From the NCBI GenBank assembly GCA_964461265.1, contig CAYWTS010000043.1, positions 1-15,607 of the forward strand: a DNA stretch of 15,607 bases, given 5' to 3'. The DNA is from CAYWTS01 sp964461265. GTDB taxonomy: Bacteria; Bacteroidota; Ignavibacteria; Tepidaquicellales; OLB5. The position numbers and the translations under genes were made by a program. This document shows positions 1 to 6,462 of this stretch, piece after piece. The notes under the pieces were generated by a model, which was not told the DNA's origin, searched no databases, and worked only from the letters and a program-made list of their open reading frames with translations. Numbering within the stretch: the first letter of the stretch is position 1; each line of letters starts with the position of its first letter.

Positions 1-1655
1 CGTTTACAGCTGTTATTTTATGCTCCCTCTTTTCTGCCTGTTCAAAAAAAGAAGCAACTGAAAATATTTTCAGCTACAACGAGTCACAGGGAATTGAAAA
101 CCTTGACCCCGTTCTAAGCAGTAACTATCCCGCTATCTGGCCTTTAATGCAGGCAACGGAAGGACTGCTTGAGTATAACAGGAACATGGAGCTAACAACC
201 TTGCTTGCTTCGTCTTACAGCATCTCAGAAGATGCACTCACGTATACATTTCAAATACGCAAGGGAGTATTCTTCCATGATGACCCGTGTTTCCCCAACG
301 GAAAAGGCAGGGAGGTTATTTCAAAAGATTTTAAATACTGTTTTGAGCGTGTTTGCGACCCCCGAACTAAAACACGCGGCTCGTGGCTCTTCCGTGACAG
401 GATTAAAGGCGCTGCTGAATATATCAATTCAATTAAAGAAAATAAATTTGATGTTAAAGAAATTTCAGGAATTCAATGTCCTGACGACACGACTCTTGTA
501 ATAACTCTTACAAAACCTTTCGCCCCGTTTTTAAGCATACTCACAATGCCTTATGCATTTGTTTACCCCCATGAGGCGGTTGAGTATTACAATGAACGGT
601 GGGGTTACCAGATTGTAGGCACGGGACCCTTTAAATTTACGAAATGGGATTATGACAAAGAGCTTGTGTTCGAGAAAAATCATAACTATTGGAAAAAATT
701 AAAAACAGGTGAACCGATGGTTTACCTTGACGGATTTAAAGTCACTTTTACACGCAGTGCGGAAACAGAGTTTCTGGATTTTACCTCCGGTAAACTTGAC
801 TATCACAGCCCCTCGCCCGAAGTGCTGACACAGATTACCGATGAGAACGGAAACCTTCTGCCGCAATATAATTTTGAAATCGTTAAGCAGCCATGGCTTA
901 ACACGGTTTACCTTGCAGTTCAGCTAAACAAATCGATGCCCGGCGGTGTAAACAATGTGCTTGCCGAGAACAAATATTTGCGTCAGGCAATAAGTTATGC
1001 TATCGATAGAGCCAAGCTAATTAAGTTTGTCCTCAAAAATAAAGGCAAGCCGGCAGAAAACGGTCCAATACCAATTGGCATGCCGGGATTTTCAACTGAT
1101 GTGAAAGGTTACAGCTACGACAGGCAAAAAGCTTTGTATCTGCTTGAAAAAGCGGGCTATCCCAACGGTAAAGGGTTAGCATTAAAACTGACAATTTCCA
1201 ACGAGGAAACACAAAAATTAATAGGCGAGACCATACAGGCACAGCTTAAAGACGTTGGTATAGACGTCCAGCTTGATTTTATACAGGGCTCGGTACTGCG
1301 GAGTGCACAGGTTGGGGGCGAGCTTACATTCTGGCGGGCGAACTGGGGCGCCGATTACTTTGACCCGGAGAATTTTATGGCTCTGTTCTACTCAAAAAAC
1401 AAAACACCGGCAGGACCAAACTATACGCATTACTCAAATCCTGCAATCGACTCGCTTTACGAGCTTGGATTAAAAGAAACGTATTTTAGTAAGCGTAAGG
1501 TAATTTACAACACAATGGAAAACATAATCATGGAAGACGCACCATGGATACTTTTGCTCTACAATGAAATTGTTTACCTTAAATCAAAACGCATAAGCAA
1601 CATGTATATTGACGGATTGAATAATTTGGTGCTGAAACATGCTTCGCTTAATTAA
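1..1655 (+). CDS. Peptide ABC transporter substrate-binding lipoprotein (SBP_bac_5 family), 5' end missing
   Basis: The reading frame is open from base 3 to the TAA at 1653-1655 (550 visible residues), so the true start lies upstream of the window; the internal ATG at 147 is not the start. The first visible residues are a hydrophobic stretch ending in a lipobox (LFSAC, Cys codon at 39-41), followed by SKKEATE. This is a lipid-anchored protein, presumably on the periplasmic face. The body has the usual features of family-5 solute-binding proteins: an N-terminal 'ATEGLLEY' segment, 'YTFQIRKGVFFHD', 'GTGPFKFTKWD', 'YLRQAISYAIDR' and 'LLEKAGYPNGKG'. Such proteins deliver oligopeptides, dipeptides or nickel to an Opp/Dpp-type ABC permease. 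Specificity cannot be read from sequence. No permease genes follow it; an OppF-type ATPase lies about 2.1 kb away on the opposite strand and might serve the same importer. Confidence 0.92.
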   Translation, partial: FTAVILCSLFSACSKKEATENIFSYNESQGIENLDPVLSSNYPAIWPLMQATEGLLEYNRNMELTTLLASSYSISEDALTYTFQIRKGVFFHDDPCFPNGKGREVISKDFKYCFERVCDPRTKTRGSWLFRDRIKGAAEYINSIKENKFDVKEISGIQCPDDTTLVITLTKPFAPFLSILTMPYAFVYPHEAVEYYNERWGYQIVGTGPFKFTKWDYDKELVFEKNHNYWKKLKTGEPMVYLDGFKVTFTRSAETEFLDFTSGKLDYHSPSPEVLTQITDENGNLLPQYNFEIVKQPWLNTVYLAVQLNKSMPGGVNNVLAENKYLRQAISYAIDRAKLIKFVLKNKGKPAENGPIPIGMPGFSTDVKGYSYDRQKALYLLEKAGYPNGKGLALKLTISNEETQKLIGETIQAQLKDVGIDVQLDFIQGSVLRSAQVGGELTFWRANWGADYFDPENFMALFYSKNKTPAGPNYTHYSNPAIDSLYELGLKETYFSKRKVIYNTMENIIMEDAPWILLLYNEIVYLKSKRISNMYIDGLNNLVLKHASLN

Positions 1656-1691
1656 TAATGAATAACTGAAGTTACGCAATAGACAAAAAAT

Positions 1692-1890
1692 CATAATTAT
1701 GTCGCACCTATGGGGCTTAAATATTTTTGTCATTTGTATTTCTACAGATATTACGCTCCTCTGGAGCTTAGTATTTAGTTTTTTTCCATCGAAAATGTAC
1801 AGTTTTTGAGTCACAGCGGGACGAAATATTTGTAGAACTAATTATACTACAAATACGTAAGCTCCGTCAGGAGCGGTATAATTATTTGAT
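1692..1890. repeat. Cluster of four related GGAGC palindromic repeat units
   Basis: The 274-bp gap 1656-1929 has no gene but contains four related units. Two read on the minus strand (about 1692-1719, core AGCCCCATAGGTGCGAC; about 1740-1770, core GCTCCAGAGGAGCGTAATAT followed by CTGTAGAA). Two read on the plus strand (about 1812-1838, GCGGGACGAAATATTTGTAG; about 1858-1889, GCTCCGTCAGGAGCGGTATA). Two units carry clear short hairpins: GCTCC-TCT-GGAGC at 1755-1767 and GCTCC-GTCA-GGAGC at 1861-1874. The shared pattern is a GCTCC/GGAGC palindrome followed by an AT-rich tail such as (A/T)ATATTTGTAGAA. The divergence between units suggests an old, dispersed intergenic repeat family rather than a recent tandem duplication. 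No function can be inferred. Confidence 0.65.
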
Positions 1891-1929
1891 AACTGATTAA
1901 ATTTTAAAAGTAATTATAAAAAAAATTTT

Positions 1930-2700
1930 ATGAAAAACATTGAAAATAAAAAACCTTGGTACGCAGATGAATCAGGATTTTTCAGCAAATGGTATTTTGA
2001 AATTGTTACAAAAGACTTTTCTGAAAGTGGTACTAATAAAGAAATTGATTTTCTTAAAAAGGTTCTCCGTTTGAAAAAAGGAGCGAAAGTTCTTGACCTT
2101 TGCTGCGGTTACGGAAGAATTACAAATGAGCTTGCAAGCAGAGGTTATGATATGACAGGACAGGATTTAAATAATTATTTTCTTGGTATTGCAAAAAAGA
2201 ATGCAGATAAAATGAAGCTTAATATTCTATGGGTAAAAAGTGATATGCGACGCATACCGTTTAAAAATAAATTTGATGCTGTAATTAATATGTTTACATC
2301 CTTTGGTTATTTTAGTAACGATGAGGAAGACGAAACGGTAATTAAGCAAGTAAATAAAGCATTGAAAAAAGGAGGAAAATTCTTATTAGATTATGTAAAC
2401 AAGGATTTTATAATCAGACGTTATTTGAAGGAAGATATTCGTGAAATAAAAGACGGGTATGTTAAGATTAAGAGAGATTATGATCATTTGCGGAGCTCTC
2501 ACCACGAAAAATTTGAAATTTTTGTCGATGGTAAGATAGTAAAAAAATTCACTGTCGATTTCAGATTCTATTCGGTTACTGAGCTTATAGCTATGATACA
2601 CAAGAACGGATTTAAAATTATAAATGTATTTGGTGATTTTAACTTTAATCCGCTTTCGTTCGATTCGAAGAATTGTATAATACTGGCTAAAAAAATCTGA
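1930..2700 (+). CDS. Class I SAM-dependent methyltransferase, substrate unknown
   Basis: A 256-residue protein with a Rossmann-fold methyltransferase core. Motif I is VLDLCCGYGR (residues 54-63), the acidic residue at the end of strand 2 is D79 in TGQDLN, motif II is SDMRRIPF (104-111), and the strand-4 region reads FDAVINMFTSFGYF (115-128). This places it in the broad Methyltransf_11/25 group. A C-terminal region of about 90 residues (from roughly 165), rich in charged residues and beta-strand-like segments, probably forms the substrate cap. Small molecules are common substrates in this group, but nothing here identifies one. The ATG at 1930 follows a run of A and T with no Shine-Dalgarno. 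The gene is clearly more AT-rich by eye than the SBP gene before it and the hydrolase after it, which could indicate a different origin. It lies 63 bp upstream of the hydrolase in the same direction. Confidence 0.85.
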   Translation: MKNIENKKPWYADESGFFSKWYFEIVTKDFSESGTNKEIDFLKKVLRLKKGAKVLDLCCGYGRITNELASRGYDMTGQDLNNYFLGIAKKNADKMKLNILWVKSDMRRIPFKNKFDAVINMFTSFGYFSNDEEDETVIKQVNKALKKGGKFLLDYVNKDFIIRRYLKEDIREIKDGYVKIKRDYDHLRSSHHEKFEIFVDGKIVKKFTVDFRFYSVTELIAMIHKNGFKIINVFGDFNFNPLSFDSKNCIILAKKI

Positions 2701-2763
2701 AATATTTTAGAATGATAAATCAATACTTTTTTTTTCGTAAAATTAAATAATTAATAATCATTT

Positions 2764-3417
2764 ATGTCCTATTACGTTACACCCGAAAACCTTAAACAAA
2801 AAACATCCGAATGGTTAAAAAAAATCAAACCGTACAAACAGCATGATTTAAAAATCAATAAATCCAAATCTGCACTGATGGTTGTTGACATGCAGAAGTT
2901 TTTTCTTGAGCCGTCGTCACCTACGTTTACATGCGGAGGACTGGCTATTCTGCCAAACATTATAAAGCTTGTCTCAGCATTTCGTAAGGCAAAGAGGCCG
3001 GTAATTTATACAAAGCACGTTCACCACCCCGATAAAATAGATGCCGGTATTATGGGCTGGTGGTGGGAAGGCATGTGCATTGAGGGTTCACCCGAAAGTG
3101 AAATCCATGAACAGCTTAAACCCCTGCCAAACGAAAAAATAATATTAAAACACCGCTACTCAGCTTTTTATAATACCGACCTTGAAACTGTGCTACGTTG
3201 TATGAAAATTGAAGACCTGGTTGTTGCAGGAATTATGACCAACATGTGCTGTGAATCTACAGCACGGGACGCATATTACAGGGATTACCGCGTGTTTTTC
3301 CCCGCCAACGGCACAGGAAGTACTGATGAAGAAATGCACCTCGCCTCTCTGATTAACCTTGCCTATGGATTTGCATGTGTGAATACGGCGGAGAAGATAT
3401 TAGAAGATATGAGATAG
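2764..3417 (+). CDS. Isochorismatase-family cysteine hydrolase
   Basis: A 217-residue protein of the isochorismatase-like hydrolase fold. The three catalytic positions of the family are visible: Asp42 in ALMVVDMQKFF, Lys129 in IILKHRYSAF, and nucleophile Cys162 in GIMTNMCCESTARDA (the TNxC position; Cys163 is adjacent). The usual (R/K)YSAFxxTxLE segment follows the lysine. Members hydrolyse isochorismate, nicotinamide, N-carbamoyl compounds or related amides. This protein has an N-terminal extension of about 35 residues before the core and an aromatic GWWWEGM stretch (98-104) that probably lines the pocket. I cannot assign a substrate. The cytoplasm is the expected location, since there is no signal peptide. 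It is a possible two-gene unit with the methyltransferase 63 bp upstream. The nested-palindrome element begins 30 bp after the stop. Confidence 0.87.
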   Translation: MSYYVTPENLKQKTSEWLKKIKPYKQHDLKINKSKSALMVVDMQKFFLEPSSPTFTCGGLAILPNIIKLVSAFRKAKRPVIYTKHVHHPDKIDAGIMGWWWEGMCIEGSPESEIHEQLKPLPNEKIILKHRYSAFYNTDLETVLRCMKIEDLVVAGIMTNMCCESTARDAYYRDYRVFFPANGTGSTDEEMHLASLINLAYGFACVNTAEKILEDMR

Positions 3418-3446
3418 AAGCCAGAAGTCAAAAATCATTTTAGTAG

Positions 3447-3599
3447 GGGGTTGTCTCAAAAGTGTTTTTGTATCTGTAGCCTTTTGGCGAAAGCCACCAC
3501 TTAAGTGGATGTCTGCATTGCAATTTTCTTGCATAATCGCAACTATGAAAGTTGCGGTTACAGTTTGTTAGCAAGAAAATTGCCTTTTGAGACAACCCC
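3447..3599. mobile_element. MITE-like nested-palindrome element, copy 1
   Basis: This 153-bp non-coding element is bounded by perfect 16-bp terminal inverted repeats, GGGGTTGTCTCAAAAG at 3447-3462 and its complement at 3584-3599. Inside is a second perfect 13-bp inverted repeat, GCAATTTTCTTGC at 3520-3532 and its complement at 3571-3583, directly abutting the right terminal repeat. Between these arms is a small hairpin, CGCAACTATGAAAGTTGCG (3538-3556). The left half carries two further palindromes, GGCGAAAGCC (3486-3495) and CCACTTAAGTGG (3497-3508). A second copy lies at 5044-5171. I see no convincing target-site duplication and no transposase. It resembles a miniature inverted-repeat element mobilised in trans, but the internal palindromes also fit a repeat family copied by another route. 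A long hairpin could form in RNA. Confidence 0.7.
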
Positions 3600-3695
3600 A
3601 TAATTATTTTTCTGTGTACGGACAAGTAAAGTCAGCGAGGCTGGAATTTGAGCTTTGGAATTTGAACTTTTTTGTAGTTTTTACCCACCCCGTCT

Positions 3696-3734
3696 GTCCG
3701 GCATAGCCGGACAACCACCCCTCCGTGGGAGGGG
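3696..3734. terminator. Paired GC-rich hairpins after oppF
   Basis: Two perfect hairpins stand close together in otherwise AT-rich DNA: GTCCGGC-ATA-GCCGGAC (3696-3712) and CCCCTCC-GTG-GGAGGGG (3718-3734). The second ends 23 bp beyond the oppF stop codon on the minus strand. There is no strong T-tract, so they may act as 3'-end stabilisers or partial terminators rather than classic intrinsic terminators. They also look like members of a dispersed intergenic palindrome family, since a weaker relative with GGCGTAACGCC lies at 12351-12361. Confidence 0.5.
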
Positions 3735-3757
3735 ACTAAACTAATTTAATAACTGAA

Positions 3758-4765
3758 TTACGCTGCTTTTATCTCACTCCGCGGGTAGCACTCCGGATAA
3801 AGGATACACTTTACGAAGTGTGTAGTCTGGTTAACTGGAACAAGTTCCGGTTCAATATGTTCGCACTCGCCTTTTTTAATCTTTTGACAACGCGGATGGA
3901 AATAACATCCGGTCGGAACATTTGCAGGTGAGGGAACGTCACCGTATAGAATAATTCTCTGACGTTTGCCTTTGGGGTCAGGGACAGGAACTGCTGATAG
4001 CAGTGCCTCAGAATACGGATGCTTGGTATCTGCAAAAAGCTCCTTACAATCGGCAATCTCGACAATCTGTCCGAGATACATTACAGAGACCCTGTCGCTT
4101 ATATGCTCAACAACAGATAAATCGTGTGAAATGAAAAGATATGTCAGCCCCATTTCTTTCTGCAGGTCCTGAAGCAGGTTAATAATCTGTGACTGCACCG
4201 ATACATCGAGAGCCGAAACAGGTTCATCACAAACAATGAACTTTGGTTCAACCGAAAGGGCACGTGCAACACCAATCCTTTGCCTTTGCCCGCCTGAAAA
4301 CTCGTGCGGGTAACGCCGTGCATGAAGCTTCGAAAGTCCTACTTTTTCCAGCAGTTCGAAAACTCTTTTTTCAGCTGCTTCACCTTCGGCTATCTCGTGG
4401 TATTTTAATATTTCCGTTATCATTCCGCCGACGGTCATCCTTGGATTTAGTGATGAGTACGGGTCCTGGAAAATTATCTGCATGTCCTTACGCACAGCTT
4501 TTAAATCTTTTGCGTTCATTTTTGTAACATCGTTGCCTTCGAAAATTACTGTTCCCGCCGTGGGTTCTATTAATCTTAACAGGCAACGTCCGATGGTTGT
4601 TTTTCCGCAGCCCGATTCGCCAACAAGCCCCAGTGTTTCGCCTTTTTTAATTGTGAAACTTACATCATCCACAGCTTTAACGTACCCGACCGTTCTGGAG
4701 AATATTCCTTTTTTTATAGGGAAGAATTTCCTCAGATTAGTGACTTCAATAATGTTTTCTGACAT
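3758..4765 (-). CDS. Oligopeptide/dipeptide ABC transporter ATP-binding protein (OppF/DppF type)
   Basis: A complete 335-residue ABC ATPase. Walker A is GESGCGKTT (49-57), the Q-loop glutamine is Q100 in FQDPYSSLNPRM, the signature is FSGGQRQRIG (156-165), Walker B ends FIVCDE (176-181) and the switch histidine is H214 in FISHD. After residue 249 comes the oligopeptide-transporter C-terminal extension (HPYSEALLSAVPVPDP), then a cysteine-containing tail with C287, C293, C301 and C320. In OppD/OppF-type proteins this tail has been reported to bind an iron-sulfur cluster. It would energise import of peptides or similar solutes at the inner membrane. F-type subunits usually pair with a D-type ATPase and two permeases; none is next to it here. 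The gene stands alone between two copies of a nested-palindrome element. The start ATG has no Shine-Dalgarno. Confidence 0.93.
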   Translation of the reverse strand: MSENIIEVTNLRKFFPIKKGIFSRTVGYVKAVDDVSFTIKKGETLGLVGESGCGKTTIGRCLLRLIEPTAGTVIFEGNDVTKMNAKDLKAVRKDMQIIFQDPYSSLNPRMTVGGMITEILKYHEIAEGEAAEKRVFELLEKVGLSKLHARRYPHEFSGGQRQRIGVARALSVEPKFIVCDEPVSALDVSVQSQIINLLQDLQKEMGLTYLFISHDLSVVEHISDRVSVMYLGQIVEIADCKELFADTKHPYSEALLSAVPVPDPKGKRQRIILYGDVPSPANVPTGCYFHPRCQKIKKGECEHIEPELVPVNQTTHFVKCILYPECYPRSEIKAA

Positions 4766-4795
4766 ATTTTATCGGTTTATATTGTATTTATTAAT

Positions 4796-4826
4796 CAAAT
4801 ATAAATGTAAAAAGTAAAATGTAAAA
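4796..4826 (-). promoter_or_regulatory. Candidate Bacteroidota-type promoter for oppF
   Basis: Read on the minus strand, TATATTTG (4803-4796) matches the Bacteroidota -7 consensus TAnnTTTG. A weak -33-like GTTTTAC lies 19 bp upstream (TTTT at 4826-4823). Transcription would start near 4790, giving a leader of about 25 nt before the ATG at 4765. The -7 box is a full match; the -33 box is poor. Confidence 0.4.
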
Positions 4827-5043
4827 CGTGAAAAGAATGAATAATTATGTTTAATGTTCAATTCTTATTGTTCATTACTTCATTGGAGAAAAGTAAATAT
4901 TAGTGCAAAATAATTTATCACCGCAGCTAAGTAACCAAGATATTAGGTTAGACTTTTTACTTATTTTAGAAATTTCTTACATATCATCGTGACTTAGTGA
5001 CTTGGTTGGTAAAAATATTTTTTATATAGATATGTATAAAAAA
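4827..5043. other. Intergenic AT-rich stretch without a recognisable gene
   Basis: This is part of the 556-bp gap between oppF and the small barrel gene. There is no coding potential worth reporting. It includes low-complexity AT-rich sequence and, at about 4920-5010, fragments such as CTAAGTAACCAAG and GTGACTTAGTGACTTGGTT. These contain a short inverted pair (AACCAAG/CTTGGTT) and look like decayed dispersed-repeat sequence. The nested-palindrome element copy 2 starts at 5044. Confidence 0.4.
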
Positions 5044-5171
5044 GAGGCTGTATCAAAAGTGCTTTTGTACTGGCAACCTTTATGGTTGCGTACCAATTTT
5101 CTTGCTTAATCGCAACTATGAAAGTTGCGGTTACAGTTTTTTGGCAAGAAAATTGCCTTTTGAGACAGCTC
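5044..5171. mobile_element. MITE-like nested-palindrome element, copy 2
   Basis: This is a 128-bp relative of the element at 3447-3599, in the same orientation. The terminal repeats are imperfect here: GAGGCTGTATCAAAAG at 5044-5059 against the complement of CTTTTGAGACAGCTC at 5157-5171. The block from CAATTTTCTTGC to TTTTGAGACA (5094-5167) matches copy 1 (3521-3594) at 71 of 74 positions and keeps the inner arms (5094-5105 with 5144-5155) and the CGCAACTATGAAAGTTGCG hairpin. The left half differs: instead of two palindromes it holds GCAACC-TTTAT-GGTTGC. A conserved right block with a variable left payload suggests modular composition. Confidence 0.68.
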
Positions 5172-5244
5172 ATAAGTTACAGGCTGTGTCTGGTTTAAAG
5201 CCGGGTGTTTCAGGAATAAAGCCGGCACAGCATACAGTAGGAAA

Positions 5245-5331
5245 CAGAAAGTAAAATTATTTTTTTACTTGTTTTATGCAAAATTTTGATTCCCGCTTTC
5301 GCGTGAATGGTTAATGTAACTTTACTTTCTG
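5245..5331 (-). terminator. Structured 3' end of the small barrel gene
   Basis: Read on the minus strand, ATTCACGC-GAAA-GCGGGAAT (5308-5289, one A-G mismatch) forms a GNRA-loop hairpin 13 bp after the stop codon. It is enclosed by a perfect 11-bp inverted repeat, CAGAAAGTAAA (5331-5321, overlapping the stop codon) with TTTACTTTCTG (5255-5245). A T-tract is not obvious after the inner hairpin, although the enclosed region holds an A/T-rich segment. It probably ends or protects the transcript. Confidence 0.5.
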
Positions 5332-6101
5332 ATCTGGAAATTAACACCAGCCATCAACTGTATAAAAATAATTTGCTTCGTATTGGTCGATATACTTCCT
5401 AATTGCCGTTCACCGTCATTGATATAGCTTGAGTATGATTTATCATTATAATTTGAATTCTTTGGTAACACGTTAGCCCATACACCCCTTAAAGCAAGCA
5501 ATACAGCAGTATTGCGTGAAGTTTTAAACTCCATGCCTGCCATTAACGCCAGTCCGAGACGGTGCGCTGTGTTGAATTTGGTATAGACATTCGACGTCGA
5601 GTTATCCGGGAAAGTTACATTACTCTGCCATGCACCCCATATCAATGTATACAGTAATTCAGCACCAACAAATGGCCTGTTTTGGGAACGGGGCTTAAAG
5701 CTGTAATCCACTCCAGCTCCTACATTAAAGAATTGCCAACGGGTTCTGTTTAAACCGTTATCTCTTGTGTTGTAAAAGTGGTTGTAGCTTAAGCTGCCTG
5801 TTAAGCGGAACTTGCGTTTTTTATCGGTAGCCATTTTCCCCTGTGTGAAAATTCCAAAGCCCTGACTCATTGCATAGTTAGTTGAGCTGAATGCTGCTTT
5901 ATTCTGCACAGGGTCATAATCCTGGCTGAATGTTAAAACATCCGAGCTTCCGGAAAATGCATAGTTATAACTTAGTGATAATGTGATTACATACTTGGGT
6001 GGCTTTAGTGTGTAAGACGGTATGCCAAACTCGTTTACCTGTGCTTGAAGGCAATTTGTGGAAATAATAGCTGTTATTGCTAAAAACATGAGTGTTTTCA
6101 T
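5322..6101 (-). CDS. Predicted small outer-membrane beta-barrel protein, function unknown
   Basis: A 259-residue protein starting with a signal peptide (MKTLMFLAITAIISTNCLQA, cleavage probably before Q21). The cysteine at 17 is not in a good lipobox. The mature part consists of alternating amphipathic segments typical of transmembrane strands ending in aromatics: YVITLSLSYNYAF, FRLTGSLSYNHFYN, FFNVGAGVDYSF, PFVGAELLYTLIWG, LGLALMAGMEFK, TAVLLALRGVWAN and a final IIFIQLMAGVNFQIRK. Roughly eight strands fit an OmpX/OmpW-sized barrel. I do not recognise a specific family. It is unusual here in having a perfect Shine-Dalgarno, which suggests high expression. It appears monocistronic, with a 361-bp upstream gap containing inverted repeats and a structured 3' end. 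Confidence 0.8.
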   Translation of the reverse strand: MKTLMFLAITAIISTNCLQAQVNEFGIPSYTLKPPKYVITLSLSYNYAFSGSSDVLTFSQDYDPVQNKAAFSSTNYAMSQGFGIFTQGKMATDKKRKFRLTGSLSYNHFYNTRDNGLNRTRWQFFNVGAGVDYSFKPRSQNRPFVGAELLYTLIWGAWQSNVTFPDNSTSNVYTKFNTAHRLGLALMAGMEFKTSRNTAVLLALRGVWANVLPKNSNYNDKSYSSYINDGERQLGSISTNTKQIIFIQLMAGVNFQIRK

Positions 6102-6462
6102 GATAACCTCCTATTAATTAAGGATTTGAAAAATGCTCAGTTTTTTTAGGAATTCTATATTTTTTGATAGAATTTATACTAAAATAATACATAATAACGG
6201 AAATTATGTAACTATTTCTGTGATTTTATTAATTTTTAGTGGTATAAGATTTTAAGGTTTTTGCCTGAAGGTTTATATATTAAATGGGCATATTTAAATA
6301 AGAGGGAAACTTGTCCCGGTACTTAGCAATACTTCTATATAATTACTAAAGTTTATTATATGTTGTGTTCATATAGCTATAAACTTTGGTATTAACTGCC
6401 GTTAACGTGGGAGGTCGTGGGTAATAATAAAAATGTCAATTTTGCTTAACTCCGGTTTATGA
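6102..6462. other. Gap upstream of the barrel gene with two inverted repeats
   Basis: No gene is seen in these 361 bp. Two structures stand out. AATTCTAT (6151-6158) and ATAGAATT (6167-6174) form an 8-bp inverted repeat with an 8-nt spacer, about 50 bp upstream of the barrel start, a plausible operator or leader hairpin. A larger hairpin at 6345-6390 pairs ACTAAAGTTTAT with ATAAACTTTGGT and TATATG with CATATA around a 7-nt loop, with a 3-nt bulge and one imperfect pair (a wobble in plus-strand RNA). It lies about 75 bp beyond the rsmE stop. No full TAnnTTTG promoter box is visible for the barrel gene. Confidence 0.5.
6107..6112 (-). promoter_or_regulatory. Strong Shine-Dalgarno AGGAGG
   Basis: AGGAGG lies 5 nt before the ATG at 6101 on the minus strand. 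It supports that start and contrasts with most genes here, which have weak or no Shine-Dalgarno. exbB is the other clear exception. Confidence 0.8.

Noticed and set aside
147..149. ATG at 147 as the start of the SBP
   Set aside because: The frame is open upstream and encodes a lipobox and mature N-terminus typical of the family, so the gene begins before the window.
1692..1890. CRISPR array
   Set aside because: The units vary in sequence, lie on both strands and have no regular spacers or cas genes.
4243..4527. Plus-strand frames opposite oppF
   Set aside because: They are antisense shadows of a complete, motif-rich ABC ATPase.
3447..5171. Composite transposon carrying oppF
   Set aside because: No transposase and no clear target-site duplications are present, so this remains only a hypothesis for testing.
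4766..5321. Possible hidden RNA gene or riboswitch in the 556-bp gap
   Set aside because: I found no tRNA-like fold or known riboswitch core; the structure visible is explained by the nested-palindrome element and the 3' end of the barrel gene.
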